DNA of 64,000 nt from Diphasiastrum complanatum (GCA_029204225.1 CM055098.1:52782728-52846727), one strand, 5' to 3'; counted from the stretch's first letter, positions 12,928 to 23,519 are shown. Translations and numbers: made by a program. Notes: generated by a model from the sequence alone, not told the origin.

Positions 12928-13332
12928 TCCAATGTCGTTTGTACCCCACACAGTCCGAAACTTCCCCAAGACCTTTCGAGGTTTGATAGCAAGGGAGATC
13001 CGCGAAACTTCCTTCAGATCTACACCCAAGCGTGTAGGGCCTATGGAGATGATAGCCCTCAAGAGCTATTAAGACATTTCAATCTATGCCTAACCGATAC
13101 TGCAAAAGATTGGTATTTCAATCTTGAGCAGAACAAATGAGATGATTGGAACGGCTTACAGGCTGAAATTATCACGACATTCAAAACCACCCGCTTGCTT
13201 TCTGATCCATACCTGCAATTAGGACGTTCGTATGGAAAGAATAACGAGTCTGTACGCGACTATATCGAAATAATTAAGCGATTGTGCGGTGGATGTGACC
13301 CTGATAGCATCCCAAACCATGGCATCTTGTAG
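12928..13332 (+). pseudogene. Gypsy (Ty3-type) retrotransposon gag fragment
   Basis: Translation from 12928 gives a Retrotrans_gag-like domain. It has LSRFDSKGDPRNFL (the F-D-G-K-G-D-P hallmark with G changed to S), then CLTDTAKDWYFNL, the conserved A-x-x-W-Y motif of capsid. It ends with a VRDYIEIIKRL helix before a stop at 13330. One in-frame stop (TGA after LEQNK, near 13138) breaks the frame. Gag forms the virus-like particle in which reverse transcription occurs. No zinc knuckle or protease follows, so the fragment is truncated on both sides. No LTR could be tied to it. Confidence 0.75.
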
Positions 13333-13884
13333 ATAGAATTTTTATTTGTCTACTGATTCATTCTTTAGTTTCATTGTTCTTCTTGTTACCAGGCTTCATC
13401 GGGCACTTCTTGATGTTTATCTTGCTTATTTCAATGCCCAAATCAAGCAGAATGTCTGAATATCATTGTAGTATGTCCTGCCTGTCATAGGACACTCAGG
13501 TTTGTCTCTCTTGAACTATACTCACATGCCTAAATAGCCAAACATGCAAGCCAATATGTTCAACAAATGATTTGCATACTACTTAGTTGAACATCAAACA
13601 AAATCCTACTTCTAACTGCTACAAAAACGAGCTTGAATAGATCAATACAAGCTGAAGACTAATCTACATGCATCGATCCACAAACAAGAAACAAGAAACT
13701 GTTAGCATCTGTGCTCACACAAAAAAAAAATCAAAAAGAGAAAAATAAAATTCCGTGGCATGGGTTTTGTAAGACCATGTGCGAGTGTTTGTTAATAAAC
13801 TTCCGCCATGGCATGTGTTTGTAAGCCCATGAGTAGAAGCTTAACAAATAATAAAATAGCTTAAACTTAGATTTAGAACTTAGA

Positions 13885-13931
13885 CTTAGGAAACTTAAGA
13901 TTAGAAATATTTTATCTTAAGTTTTCCTAAG
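13885..13931. repeat. Inverted repeat (17/18-bp arms, 12-bp loop)
   Basis: The arm CTTAGGAAACTTAAGAT (13885-13901) pairs with ATCTTAAGTTTTCCTAAG (13914-13931), with a one-base length difference. The flanking sequence extends the pairing weakly. Confidence 0.85.
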
Positions 13932-13994
13932 TTAAGAAACTTTGAAGTTTTAAATCCTAAGTTAGAAGTTCTAGAAAGGCTAGAAATAGATTAG

Positions 13995-14022
13995 TTCCAT
14001 AAGTTAGTGGATACTTATGGAA
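13995..14022. repeat. Perfect hairpin, 10-bp arms, 8-nt loop
   Basis: TTCCATAAGT (13995-14004) is the exact reverse complement of ACTTATGGAA (14013-14022). It may belong to the same LTR-like region. Confidence 0.85.
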
Positions 14023-14200
14023 GACCCTCCTTGCCATAAAGGGAGAGGTATTTACCTTGTAAATAACAGTCTGAGATTATGCTAAATTGCTCTCTCTTTG
14101 AGATTATCTTGTTATTTTACTTGTGTTCCCATTGGAAGGTGCATAGCTTGAGGGAAGGTGCTCAGGCCTCCTCTTGTCTCCTTTCATTGGTTCTTTTATT

Positions 14201-15525
14201 GTGGCATGTTTTTAATTGATTGATGCTTAGTTTAGCCGCAATCTATCTTTTCAAATCCTTTGGGTGTTAATCTAGGATTTAGTTTAAGCACCTTGCTAGT
14301 TGGGTAAGCCTTAGTAAGGTTTTGCATTTTTTCATCTTAGATTAGTTTTATTTCTAATTTGAGCACTAGTTGGGTAAGCCTTAGTGCTTCATCATTGTTT
14401 TTTCTATTTCGCATTCCGTCTGAAGCTTGGTAGAAACTTAGGAAGCGGACGATCCTCTCTATACACCACATCGTGAGTAGATCTAGCCAAACATTGACAA
14501 ATCAGATTTACTTCCAACAGAAACTAAACTAGACAGCATTTTGAAAGTTCAAGAATCAAGAAACACACCTTTCTTGATTCTTAGACTTCCAAGAACATCA
14601 AGAAATGGGATGTCAAAGTATTTGCAAGGTCTAATTCACAATCCCAACCTTAATGATTTACCACAATGCTGATTCCTACATTAATCCACAAAAGCAAAAA
14701 ATCTAATCCACAACTAGTTCCACAAAAGCAAGAAAACTAATCCACCACTAAATCCACAACCACACACAAAGGGATAGAGGGCATGATCATAAGAGCATCA
14801 CTCAAGAGAACAATCATGATCAAGAAGCTTAGTATTGTATCAAACTCGTGGAGACTCTTCTCATTTGGACATGGAGTAGATACAATGCATAAAAAACTCC
14901 CTTCTACAAAGGGAAAGTCTCTTAAATAAGCAAGAGAGCTCCTTAGGTGGAATCCTAGTGGCAATTCCAAATTACACAAACTACAAGTGGAATTATCCTC
15001 TCTACTAGAGGTCACCATCAAAAGGTGACTCACTCTACTTTTCTAAGAGGGGTCTACTTGCATTTATTACAAACGCCTAGAAATACTAGTTTTTACTCGG
15101 TCATTCCATCTTTCGGGATTCACCATGAGGCTCACAGTTTCTACTTGTCATTCTTAACTAGCATTCCTCGGCTCTCATTCTGCATTCATCTCTTTTTCAA
15201 AGACCTCTTCAGTCAAAGGTGAGATGTGCTCTTGGGGAGCTGGTTTTGGAACCAACGAAAGTTGTTGGATATCTGGGACAAGGTAGTGTGAAATGGCAAG
15301 ATAATCAAAGAATATCTAATTCACATTAGAGGAGTTTCAAACTAGAAAAAGAACCTATAAGAAATGCCACATAGGATGAGAAAAAAAAGTCTAATTAAAT
15401 AAAACAATATTGTTTATTTTCTTGCCACACCATTCCCAAAGCCTACACCACTCTCAATGGTATAACTAGTTCATCTACAATTATGATTAAGCAAACCAAC
15501 TGTTGTTATGGTTGCGTTCTGTCTA
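14201..15525. other. Unassigned region
   Basis: No gene, RNA or transposon domain was recognised. A repeated phrase GTTGGGTAAGCCTTAGT occurs at about 14299 and 14368, suggesting an old local duplication. Short open frames at 14737-15033 (-) and 15025-15222 (+) carry no recognisable motif. Confidence 0.35.
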
Positions 15526-15742
15526 ACTACAGTTTAACAATGATGATTTCAAATGTGTATTTTTTCTTGACATTTGAAATTAAATTATGAGCAGCACCAT
15601 CTCCATATTTGAATATGGAGGGGATCACCATCACAAAAACATTCATCAGAAATTTGTTATCTTGCATTTTATTTAACCATAGTTTAACAAATATGATTTT
15701 GCATCTATATTCCCTCTTGACATTTGAAATCAAAATATGAGT
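15526..15742 (+). repeat. Two diverged direct repeats of about 75 bp
   Basis: Copies at about 15526-15601 and 15667-15742 share TAACTACAGTTTAACAA / TAACCATAGTTTAACAA, then CTTGACATTTGAAAT, then an AATATGAG-like end. About 65 bases of unrelated sequence separate them. No TG...CA boundary is evident. Confidence 0.65.
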
Positions 15743-16305
15743 GCCTCAAAATACAAGAGATAATGGATCGATTGGAAAGACATTGGATTGTATATTGACA
15801 GGTAAATCAACTAAATCCATGTTGATGAATAATAAAAGTTCATGTATAAAGTCTAAAATTGTAGAGAGCTTGATGATGGACATACAAAAATTCTTAGATA
15901 ACACTATAGTCCAGGGTGTCTGTGATTTTGCTGGGATAAGTAGGGAAGCATATGGCACAATTTCAAACTTATCAGAGAAGCATTTAAGCAAGTTTGTATC
16001 AAGAAAGTTCCTCTTCCAAGGTCATATCATTTGAAGCATGAGAGACATAGCTTAAACATAGGAATGCATAAAATTATAGGCACAGAATTTCCCGTAAAAG
16101 AGACATATCATGAAGATCTATTTCCTATAATACATCAAAAAAATCTATTTGTTGATGTAAATCAATTGTTGAGATATATAATTACTTTTTATAATATCAC
16201 AATGGAAAAGGTAATTGGTAAAATAATCATGTCATCTTTTCTCATGATAGCATGGGCGGAGGACATTTTTCAACATATATCATTGTTTGCAAACTTTTAC
16301 AATCA
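15741..16305 (+). other. Unrecognised open frames upstream of a Gypsy integrase
   Basis: Two open segments, 15741-16034 (97 residues) and 16031-16339 (102 residues), sit directly before the integrase relic. Neither shows a motif I recognise. Composition is Lys/Ile/Ser-rich, as expected of AT-rich decayed retroelement sequence. They may be the decayed RT/RNase H part of the Gypsy element, but no YxDD or RNase H motif is visible. Left as unassigned. Confidence 0.25.
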
Positions 16306-17315
16306 GGATGTTGGTGGCTTACACTTCACAAAAATATAGAAAATTATATTCAGTCATGTGATGTTTGTCAACGAGCACATCGTCCTACTTGACAAAATTA
16401 TGGACTTTTACATCCAGTTTTATCGCAAGCACCGTTCGAGAAATGGGGCCTCAACTATGTTGGTCCTATCCATCCTCCGACAAGAGGATCTCATGCCAGA
16501 TATATCCTTGTTTCAACTAATTATATGACCAAGTGGGTTGAAGCAAAAGCAGTTTGAATTGCAGATGCAAAATCAACGGCTAAGTTTCTCTATGAAAACG
16601 TTATTACTAGATTTGGATGTCCTATCGAGATCGTTAGTGATCGCGGAACACATTTTGTGAATAAAACGATAAAGTGTCTGTTGGAAGAATTTTTTGTTAT
16701 TCATTGGTTTAGTACTCCATATTATCTGAGGGATAATGGCCAAGCTGAATCTTCCAAAAGATTCTCTGCAACATTATGACAAAAACGATAGAAGCAAGTC
16801 GTTATGATTGGGAACATAAGCTTTATTTGCCTTTATGGGCATTCAGAACAACTTAGAAAGGTAGTATGAATCAAACGCCATTTCAGCTTGTTTATGGACA
16901 AGATGCAATTATGCCAATTGAATTTTTGATACCATCCCTACGCATAGCAGCAGTGGAACGGTTGGATGATGCGAAATCCTTATAGATGCATCATGAGGCT
17001 TTACAAAAATTTTGTGAGACTAGATTAATGGCAGTTCATGCATTAGCAGTAGAGAAAGCTCATCGGAAGGCATGGCACGATCGCCGATTACACAAAAAAG
17101 ATCTAAAGGAAGGAAAATTAACACTAATGTATAAGACGAAACTGATTAAAGGCAAATTGAAGTTCACAGGTGAAGGACCGCATAGAGTGAAGGAAATATT
17201 GAACTATGGAGCGGTCATTTTAGAACATTTGGATGGAAAAAGATTCGACACTCTTGTGAATGGCAGCCATCTACGCAAGTTTTGGCAGTTAGATCAGCCA
17301 GTTCAATCAGAATGA
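16306..17315 (+). pseudogene. Gypsy retrotransposon integrase relic
   Basis: Integrase inserts retrotransposon cDNA into nuclear DNA. The frame opens with the end of the zinc-binding domain (SCDVCQRAHRP). The catalytic core follows: LNYVGPIHPPTRG, where the first catalytic Asp of the usual D-x-V-G-P is Asn; then EIVSDRGTHF with the second Asp; then DNGQAESS with the catalytic Glu. A C-terminal domain follows up to 17315, with GEGPHRVKEIL and GSHLRKFW as in Gypsy integrases. In-frame stops near 16389, 16556 and 16983 and a frameshift near 16778 inactivate it. The related integrase at 62180-63190 shares motif wording, so they probably belong to one lineage. An extra reading frame follows at 17653. 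Confidence 0.85.
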
Positions 17316-17652
17316 TCCAACAGCTTGTCAATTTTCTTTTGATTGTTTTATAATTTTCTTGTTTTTTACTACTTGAGTAATTTTTCTTTTCTTTGAAAAA
17401 AGACTTAGAAAAAAAATAGAATGATGAGCAAAAGTAAAAAAAAGTCTTCAGAAATGAGAAAAAGTGAAGGGAAGTATTTGCAGAAGATAATTTTTGAAGA
17501 CAAATGACTTAAAGAATCACTTTTTGGGTCATATTTTGTACACACAGTCTTAGAAACCTTCGTCGAGATTTCATATCATACATCCATCTCAGATTTCTCT
17601 ATACTGAGTTGGGCGAAGGTTCCTTTCTAGAGTTAATACCTATTTTTGAGTT
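17316..17652. other. Spacer between integrase and extra ORF
   Basis: AT-rich, non-coding in appearance. It includes a phrase resembling GAACCTTCGTCG that recurs near 17550, 17607 and 17687. No LTR or polypurine tract was found here, so the Gypsy element probably continues into the next reading frame. Confidence 0.3.
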
Positions 17653-18451
17653 AGGCGAATGTTTCAAAACTTACCATTTTGGGAACCTTCGTTGTGCACC
17701 TTACAGCCCTTATTAACCGTGAATTGGATGCGACCACCCTTGAATGTGATTCTTATCTTCAGACACAAGTGCCTGATCGTCCAGTCACACCGGACGAAAT
17801 CAAATACCTGTTCAGAAAAGTTGAAACCTCTTACATTTCATTGGTAGGGTTTCAAGAAAAATTTGATAAACTCAAATGAACGGCAACCACTGAACTGGCA
17901 AAGGCAAAAGCGATTATCAAAGATTACGAAAAGACAGTCGCTCAAGTGTTGGAAGTCGGCCCTCAGATTCCAGTTCTTGTGATGCCGCAATTCTCTCCTT
18001 AGCACCAAGATCAAGGAGGCTTGGATACATGTTTGGACAGGCCAAAAATCCAAGATATACCAGACGTCCAGGCCACAAAAGAAGGTCCATCCACATCGAG
18101 GCCCAGGTCTTTGTTTCAAAAACCGATCACCATCGAGGACCAGATCCGAACATTTCTACAACGACATCCGCATGAGTCCTCGAGGGGTGGATGGATAATC
18201 AAATTCAAGACCTCCAAGATAGAGGAGGGCAAAGAGCTGGACAAGCTACCAGCATTGGGAGAGCAGCCAGCATAGAGAACTGTTGTATTTGAAAAGACTC
18301 CGAATTACATCAGGAGTTATTGCCAGCCCTCGCCAATTGCGGGTAGATCCTTATTATTTACCAATGCCAAGATGTAATAAATGGAAAGATTTGGGGATTC
18401 CATTGGATCAAATCAATATCTATATCCCAAATTGACCCATCATACACCAAG
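17653..18451 (+). pseudogene. Gypsy-linked extra ORF (copy 1), interrupted by an LTR
   Basis: This frame lies downstream of integrase, where Athila- and Tat-type Gypsy elements may carry an additional gene. It begins near RPVTPDEIKYLF, runs through a Lys/Glu-rich helix (TTELAKAKAIIKDYE) likely to coil, then PITIEDQIRTFLQRHPHES and GGW. After a break come VVFEKTPNYIRSY, RQLRVDPYYLPMPR and PIIHQ, where LTR L1 begins at 18452. The minus-strand copy at 36415-37906 has the same blocks in the same order (PITIEKEILEFL...HES..GGW; FEKTLEAIRSY; RQLRVDP; PIIHQ), which argues for a real protein family. In-frame stops at about 17877 and 18001 make it a relic. Function is unknown: an additional Gag-like or Env-position protein is possible. 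Confidence 0.55.
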
Positions 18452-18931
18452 TGTTATGGCCATATTCGGCTAAGGACCTGGAATAGTCCTAATATGGTAG
18501 ACTAGCCCTCCAGTATTCGAGATTGTTGGTCATGCCATAATTTAATTCCATGTCAAGGCCAGTTTGTGAGTAATAACCTTGAGAGGACCCAGACACTCTA
18601 ATTGAGACATATGGAGTATTGCATGTCTGTGTGACGGATATAGGCAGGAGGACTGCATGAAGAGATGTGATCTATTTATAGTTGACCTGCATGGGGGTTG
18701 CATGGTTTCATGCATAGGACTCTACTCTCTCTATATAATGAGGTAGGGATTCTCTCGTCGACATATTGGATTTAGGTCACCAGTTTCGCTCTTCTCCTCT
18801 TGCTTCACATGGCATGGCTTGGGGGCTAGATCCAAGTTTGATCTAGGATTGGTTGGGCGGTTTGGCTCCGTAGTCTCTTCTATTGTGTTCTCCTATCCTC
18901 ATCTTAGGGTCAATACTTTAGGGTCTTTACA
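18452..18931 (+). mobile_element. LTR L1 (480 bp) of an LTR retroelement
   Basis: The LTR begins TGTTATGGCC and ends GTCTTTACA, giving TG...CA ends. A primer-binding site matching initiator tRNA-Met follows at once. A TATATAA box near 18738 fits the U3/R border. A shorter relative (L2) is at 46391-46590. L1 interrupts the Gypsy extra ORF in the middle of the conserved PIIHQ block; the preceding 5 bases are CCAAG. No matching 3' LTR was found in the window. Confidence 0.8.
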
Positions 18932-18946
18932 TTGGTATCAGAGTGG
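18932..18946 (+). other. Primer-binding site (tRNA-iMet type) of element L1
   Basis: TTGGTATCAGAGTGG lies immediately after the LTR end. Plant LTR elements primed by initiator Met tRNA carry TGGTATCAGAGC; here the final C is T. Confidence 0.75.
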
Positions 18947-20156
18947 CTGAGATGCGGTCAAGGATGGGATTGGAGTGTTATGTTCTCAAGGAAATTGTGC
19001 AGTTGGATTCACTAATTACAATGGAGGTCATGTTTTCCAAGATTCTGGTGGAGAGTGCTCTTCTACTTGTATGATTTTGGAAAAGAAGTTGTGAATTAGT
19101 AAGGAATTCATTCCTAAATTCTTAGTGCTTCATGGAAGGTTTCTTTTGAGGTAGAATGATATGCATGGACTGATCTCCTTGCTTGTTTTATTGTTAGCTT
19201 CTGTTGGATTAAGGATTATGGTAACTAGCATAACTCCATAAGGTTCCGAATCATTGTCTACTTTTCATTGAAAGATTGATTGTGATCAATTATTCTTGAC
19301 TAATATGAACTATATGCAAAGTAGAAAGATGATTCCAGGATTTGCATGCTGAGGATTGAAGGTTTTCTTTACTCAAATCCTCCAATAAGTCTGCATGTTA
19401 AGAACACTGATTGGAAGAGTCATATGCTACTTCTTTATTTTGAGTAGAGCTTAAACACTATACAGTTTCAGATCATTCTTCTAATTCCCAGGAGAAACAA
19501 TATGATGAGTATATCCTGCTGATGGTAGGATTACAATCATATGCTTGGAATAAATTCATGAAACTCTTCTCTTGAAGATCATTGAAGTGAATAGTTGTTA
19601 AAACACTGTCACAACTGGGTTATGTCCTGACGTCGTTTCTCAGAGAATCAATCTGCATATTGTGTGATTGATAGAAAATGACTGAGGGAATAAGCATTGT
19701 GGGTCTTAGTGAAAAACCTATTAGGAGTCCTCTGCTCAGAATCTACGTGGACTTGATAGCTGTTGGAATGCATCAAAATGAATGTCTGTAGGCTGTTGGA
19801 TTGCTGGAATGATACACAAAGCTGAGCAATCAGATGTGAAGGAGATGACTTTGTGAGAACTAAGTCATTAAACTTCCATTGCTTGCTATCATTCAATATG
19901 GCGGCTATCGCTCTCTTTCTGACACAAGCAATGTTGAATCCTTGATTCCTAGTAGGTTGGACGTGAAAAATTGATGGCTGTCAACAACAAAGAGATCATG
20001 GTTTCATTCATTTGGTGAGCCACAGAAGGCAGAAAATGAGCGCGATCCCAACTCCTGTCACTGCCTGAATTATCTATGTCTTCTGATTGGTGATGGTCGC
20101 GCTGTCACGAGAAAATTGTGGGAGCCTAAAAGCTCGAGGCAGTGGGGAGAGGAGGG
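18947..20156 (+). mobile_element. Non-coding internal region of element L1
   Basis: About 1.2 kb with no gag, protease or polymerase motif. Its first few hundred bases resemble the region following L2: for example AGAGTGCTCTTCTAC here against AGAGTGCCCTTCTAC at 51962. A large non-coding retrotransposon derivative is a plausible class. The right border is set where rDNA sequence begins and is approximate. Confidence 0.45.
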
Positions 20157-20460
20157 GCATGAAACATCGCCGACGCTGAGGCCGTGTGATTTAACGAGTT
20201 ATCATGCTTCACCACAATACTGGGCAAGCTTGCATCGTACTTTTATCTAATAAATACGTCTCTTCCTTTACAGTCTGGATTTGGTGCACGTATTAGCTCT
20301 AGATCTACTATGGGTATCCGAGTAGCAAGGTACCATCAAAGAAACTATAACTGGTTCAATGAGCCCTTCGTAGTTTCACAGTACAAGATAGTTTATACTT
20401 TCGCATGCATGGTTTAATCTTTGAGACAAGCATGTGACAACTGGCAGGATTAACCAAGTA
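20157..20460 (-). pseudogene. Degenerate 18S rRNA fragment, 5' end
   Basis: On the minus strand, position 20460 is the first base of 18S (TACTTGGTTAATCCTGCCAG; functional genes read TACCTGGTTGATCC). The fragment runs about 300 bases, through GCATGTCTCAAAG-like and GTGCACCAAATCC segments, to GGCGATGTTTCATGC. C-to-T changes are frequent. It complements the fragments at 8542-9174 and 10071-10701: together they cover most of one 18S gene, lacking roughly 18S bases 300-560 and a short segment near 1140. Confidence 0.9.
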
Positions 20461-20690
20461 GCTATCTTGAGTCAACCGAATCTCTAGAGGGGAAGAGCCC
20501 AAGGCAAAATGGGTCTGGTCCAGTCCCGACGACCGTTCCCGAGTTTCACATGTGGAGGCCGAGTGCTGGGCGGAATGACACCCCTCGGGTGTGACAACCA
20601 GCCCAAGAGTTTCCACGCACCGGAGCCTGAGGGTAGGGTGGGTCAAAGGCCTCCTCCATTGGAGCGACGATCCAACTTTGGAAATGTCAA
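20461..20690 (-). pseudogene. Probable 5' external transcribed spacer remnant
   Basis: GC-rich sequence directly upstream, in minus-strand sense, of the 18S 5' end, where the 5'ETS lies in a 45S rDNA unit. The GC content drops sharply near 20690. ETS sequence is not conserved between species, so the call rests on position and composition. Confidence 0.6.
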
Positions 20691-20819
20691 AACCATGCTT
20701 GATCTAGGCCAAAAAATTTATGTACATGTCATCAAGATTTCAAAAAATTAAAAAGGATGGAAGCATATCAAAAAAGCAAATCACGAAAAATAGCGCAAAT
20801 GACTGATTGAGTACTTAGT

Positions 20820-21615
20820 GGAGGATCATCATCATCAAGTTCTGGTACCCGACCTCGACAAAGAACTACGGTACTATATATTTGTAATTATTAAAAATTT
20901 GAGAGCAGATTAATTCTCATGCAAATCACTTTTTGCATCAATAAGCTAACCATTCTTATGTTTGTTACATGAAATTAGTATAAAAAAGAGTACGACAAAA
21001 AGATATATTGCGAGTGTAGGCAATGCAAAGGATTTAAAATTCGACCAAGACGAATTGTGGCACAACATTTGCGGAAGTTTGGAAAGCATATTGAGGAGCC
21101 TGATGTGGTTTTGGAGGTATATTTCATTTGCTTAGTATATTTTAGTAACACAATGTTTTTGCAAAAAAAAAGACTAATGCATGTATATTTTTTCTCTCTT
21201 GCAAAATGGTACATTTGTGTCAACCTCTTGCACAATTGATAATCTTATCAACAAGATAAGAAATATTGATTTTGAATCATCTTTGGCATTGGACGAAGAT
21301 CTAGTTGATGATTTTATTGATGAGTTCACAAGTGACTACACACCGAGTAATGTGGAGGTTATGCATATTCCTATGTCTCATATATCCACTCACTCCACCA
21401 GCCTTGACATTGATCTTGTGTGCATGGATTTTGATCATCCCATAGTGTCATCACACCTAGATTGTATCCAATCCAAAACACCTTGTGAAAATCCTATCAA
21501 AAGCTCTATCCATCTCATGACGTCACCACATACAGATATTGTGCATCCCATCGCACTCAACGTAAATCATACCGATTCTTCTATCTTAGCTACTCCATTC
21601 AAAAAAAGAACATGA
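20820..21615 (+). pseudogene. Possible CACTA transposase-associated domain gene remnant
   Basis: Three open segments could be exons. The first (about 20820-20870) encodes GGSSSSSSGTRPRQRTT and ends at a GT donor. The second (20979-21116), after an AG acceptor, encodes KKEYDKKIYCECRQCKG, then HLRKFGKHIEEPD, and ends at GAG before GTATAT. The third (about 21209-21615) encodes an Asp/Ser/His-rich stretch ending SILATPFKKRT. The C-x-C-x2-C arrangement followed by HL-x-x-x-G resembles the transposase-associated domain at the N-terminus of plant CACTA (En/Spm) transposases. The usual YxxWxxHGE end is missing. No CACTA ends or transposase core were seen, so a captured or decayed gene is likely. Confidence 0.35.
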
Positions 21616-22320
21616 ATTGGATGCATTTTGACAAGATTTGAAAATGAACAAAGTTTTTTTTATGTACTATCAACTTTTCCAAAAATGTTTTAAATTCGTT
21701 GACCGAATCTCCCCTCCCTCCTCATCTACATGCATTAGTTAAGCCATTTCATAGAAAGAAATATTTTTGATACGGTACCACTCTCTCTCTCTTCTTAGCA
21801 ATGAAAAGTGAATCCGGAATGGTGTCACATCCCTACTTATAGACAAAGCTCAGGTTAGGATTTTTGGCTCATCCAAGAGCCATGTGCCATAAGAACTTGA
21901 CTATTTAAAAAGTTATAAACTATATTGAATTTTTAACTACTTTGGGTTCTTTCTTATTTTTGGCCCGTTGAAGCACAAATCTGTTTCTACTTCTCGCGAC
22001 ATTGGCTTATGAGTATAGTGCACCTTCTAAGGGTGTCTGACATTATTTTACAAATAAGTCCAAGTCATTATACTAACTCAGCCATGTTCCCATCACCATA
22101 AGATATGTTGGGGAGGTGCTAGGCTTTGTCTTCGCTCATTGGCCGTGGTTCGCGACTTGTCGACTTTTTGATATTGGCCTTCATGGTAAATCTGGATTCT
22201 GGAACTCCTTCTCGGTTACTTGTTGACGCTCCTTAATGTAGTTTGGCGGCTCAATTCTTTCACTTGATATCCATTAGGCTCTTTTGGCATTTGGAATCTG
22301 TTACAAGAATCTTCTAACAT
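21616..22320. other. Unassigned region before Copia relic
   Basis: AT-rich DNA without recognised coding content. A short CT run is at about 21780-21792. The gag part of the Copia relic may have started here, but no capsid motif was recognised. Confidence 0.3.
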
Positions 22321-23519
22321 GGCAAGAAAATAGATACGTCAAAGCTAAAGTGTTTTTATTGTGGCATCCAAGGTCACTTTGTAAATGAATGTCTTCAAAG
22401 GGAGAGGTCAAGGAGAGAAACAAGGCAATCTCCCTTTAGATGATGATGAACAAATTGCATGTGGTTCTCTTGTGATGTCTTCTAGCCTGTTATCTAATGA
22501 AGTTGATATAATTGATCCATGGTGGATTGATAGTAGAGTAAGCTCTCACATGACAAGGCACAAGGACTAATTTTCATTTATGATGACTTATGAAAGTAAA
22601 AGGAAGATCATATACACTGCCAGTGATGGTAAATTTGCCATAAAGAGCACTGCAACAATTTGCATTTATCTCTCTACAAATAAGAATGTCAATTTAGAGA
22701 ATATTTTGTTTATTCCTTCCATGACTATCAGTTTTCTTAGTGTGAGTCGAATGGTTAACAAGGATCTTGAAGTGTGAGTCAAATGATTAACAAGGTTCTT
22801 GAAGTTGATTCTGTTGATGATACTTGCTTGATAAGTAAAAGAGGGACTTTGATTGCAAGAGGAAAAAGACAAGCCAAATTGTACAAACTTGATGCTTGTT
22901 TTATTGCTAACCAAGATGGTTTTGTGGCAAAGGAGCAAATGTCAAATCAAGAGATGTGGCACAAGAGGTTGGGACATTTCAATTTCAAGGTATTGGTGGT
23001 AATGGCAAACATGAAAGTTGTTTTTGGACTTCCAAAGTCTCTTTCTAGCATCAATATAGTTTGTGAGCATTATGCCTTGTCAAAGTCACATAAGCCACCT
23101 TACACTAGATCTATAATGCCTTTTCAACTACTAGATTCAGATATTTATTCTATTCGTACTCCTAGCAATGGAAAAGCTAAGACGTATGTGACTTTCAATG
23201 ATGATTTTAGTAGATGTACATGGGTCTATCTTCTAAAAAGCAAGCATGATGTGTATAATGTGTTTGTCAAGTTCAAATGCTTGATGTTGGATAATGGAAG
23301 TGAATACATCTCAACCAAGTTCAAAGATTTTTGTGATGCAGATGGGATCAAGAGGGAGCTATCAAGCCCAAGGACTCCACAACAAAATGGAGTGGTTGAG
23401 AGGAAAAATCGAACTTTATGCGAGGGAGCCAAAGCCATGCGGTTAAGTGCCAATCTTCCTAAAAGAATTTGGCATGAAACATTGATATGTGCTAATTATT
23501 TATGTAACAGGTAGCTAAG
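22321..23519 (+). pseudogene. Copia retrotransposon gag-protease-integrase relic (Copia A)
   Basis: The frame opens with a Gag zinc knuckle (CFYCGIQGHFVNEC, C-x2-C-x4-H-x4-C). After a frameshift near 22400 comes the protease, with DPWWIDSRVSSHM, where the active-site DSGAS reads DSRVS. The GAG_pre-integrase domain follows (MWHKRLGHFN, then CEHYALSKSHK; CEHY where CESC is usual). The integrase core has DSDIYS, NDDFSRCTWVY, DNGSEY and ERKNRT. Relative to family members it lacks some residues between VFVKFK and LMLDNG. Stops near 22568 and 22776, and a 32-bp tandem duplication (22741-22804), break it. It ends at LCNR, where the LTR at 23520 was inserted. It is close in wording to the Copia at 46766-51957. 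Confidence 0.9.
22741..22804 (+). repeat. Frame-breaking 32-bp tandem duplication in Copia A
   Basis: TGTGAGTCGAATGGTTAACA... (22741-22772) is repeated as TGTGAGTCAAATGATTAACA... (22773-22804) with a few substitutions. Thirty-two bases is not a multiple of three, so the duplication shifts the reading frame. Confidence 0.9.

Larger units (their letters stand above)
13740..14200 (+). other. Possible LTR-like or hairpin-rich repeat region
   Basis: Two imperfect copies of a TTCCG...GGCATG...TTTGTAAG...CCATG phrase occur at about 13752-13790 and 13801-13840. A long inverted repeat (13885-13931) and a second hairpin (13995-14022) follow, then a CT-rich downstream segment. This resembles the U3/R organisation of a plant LTR, but no TG...CA borders, primer-binding site or partner LTR could be fixed. 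Confidence 0.25.

Noticed and set aside
20509..20751. 80-residue frame near the 18S 5' end
   Set aside because: It lies in the 5'ETS remnant and is explained by GC-rich non-coding rDNA.
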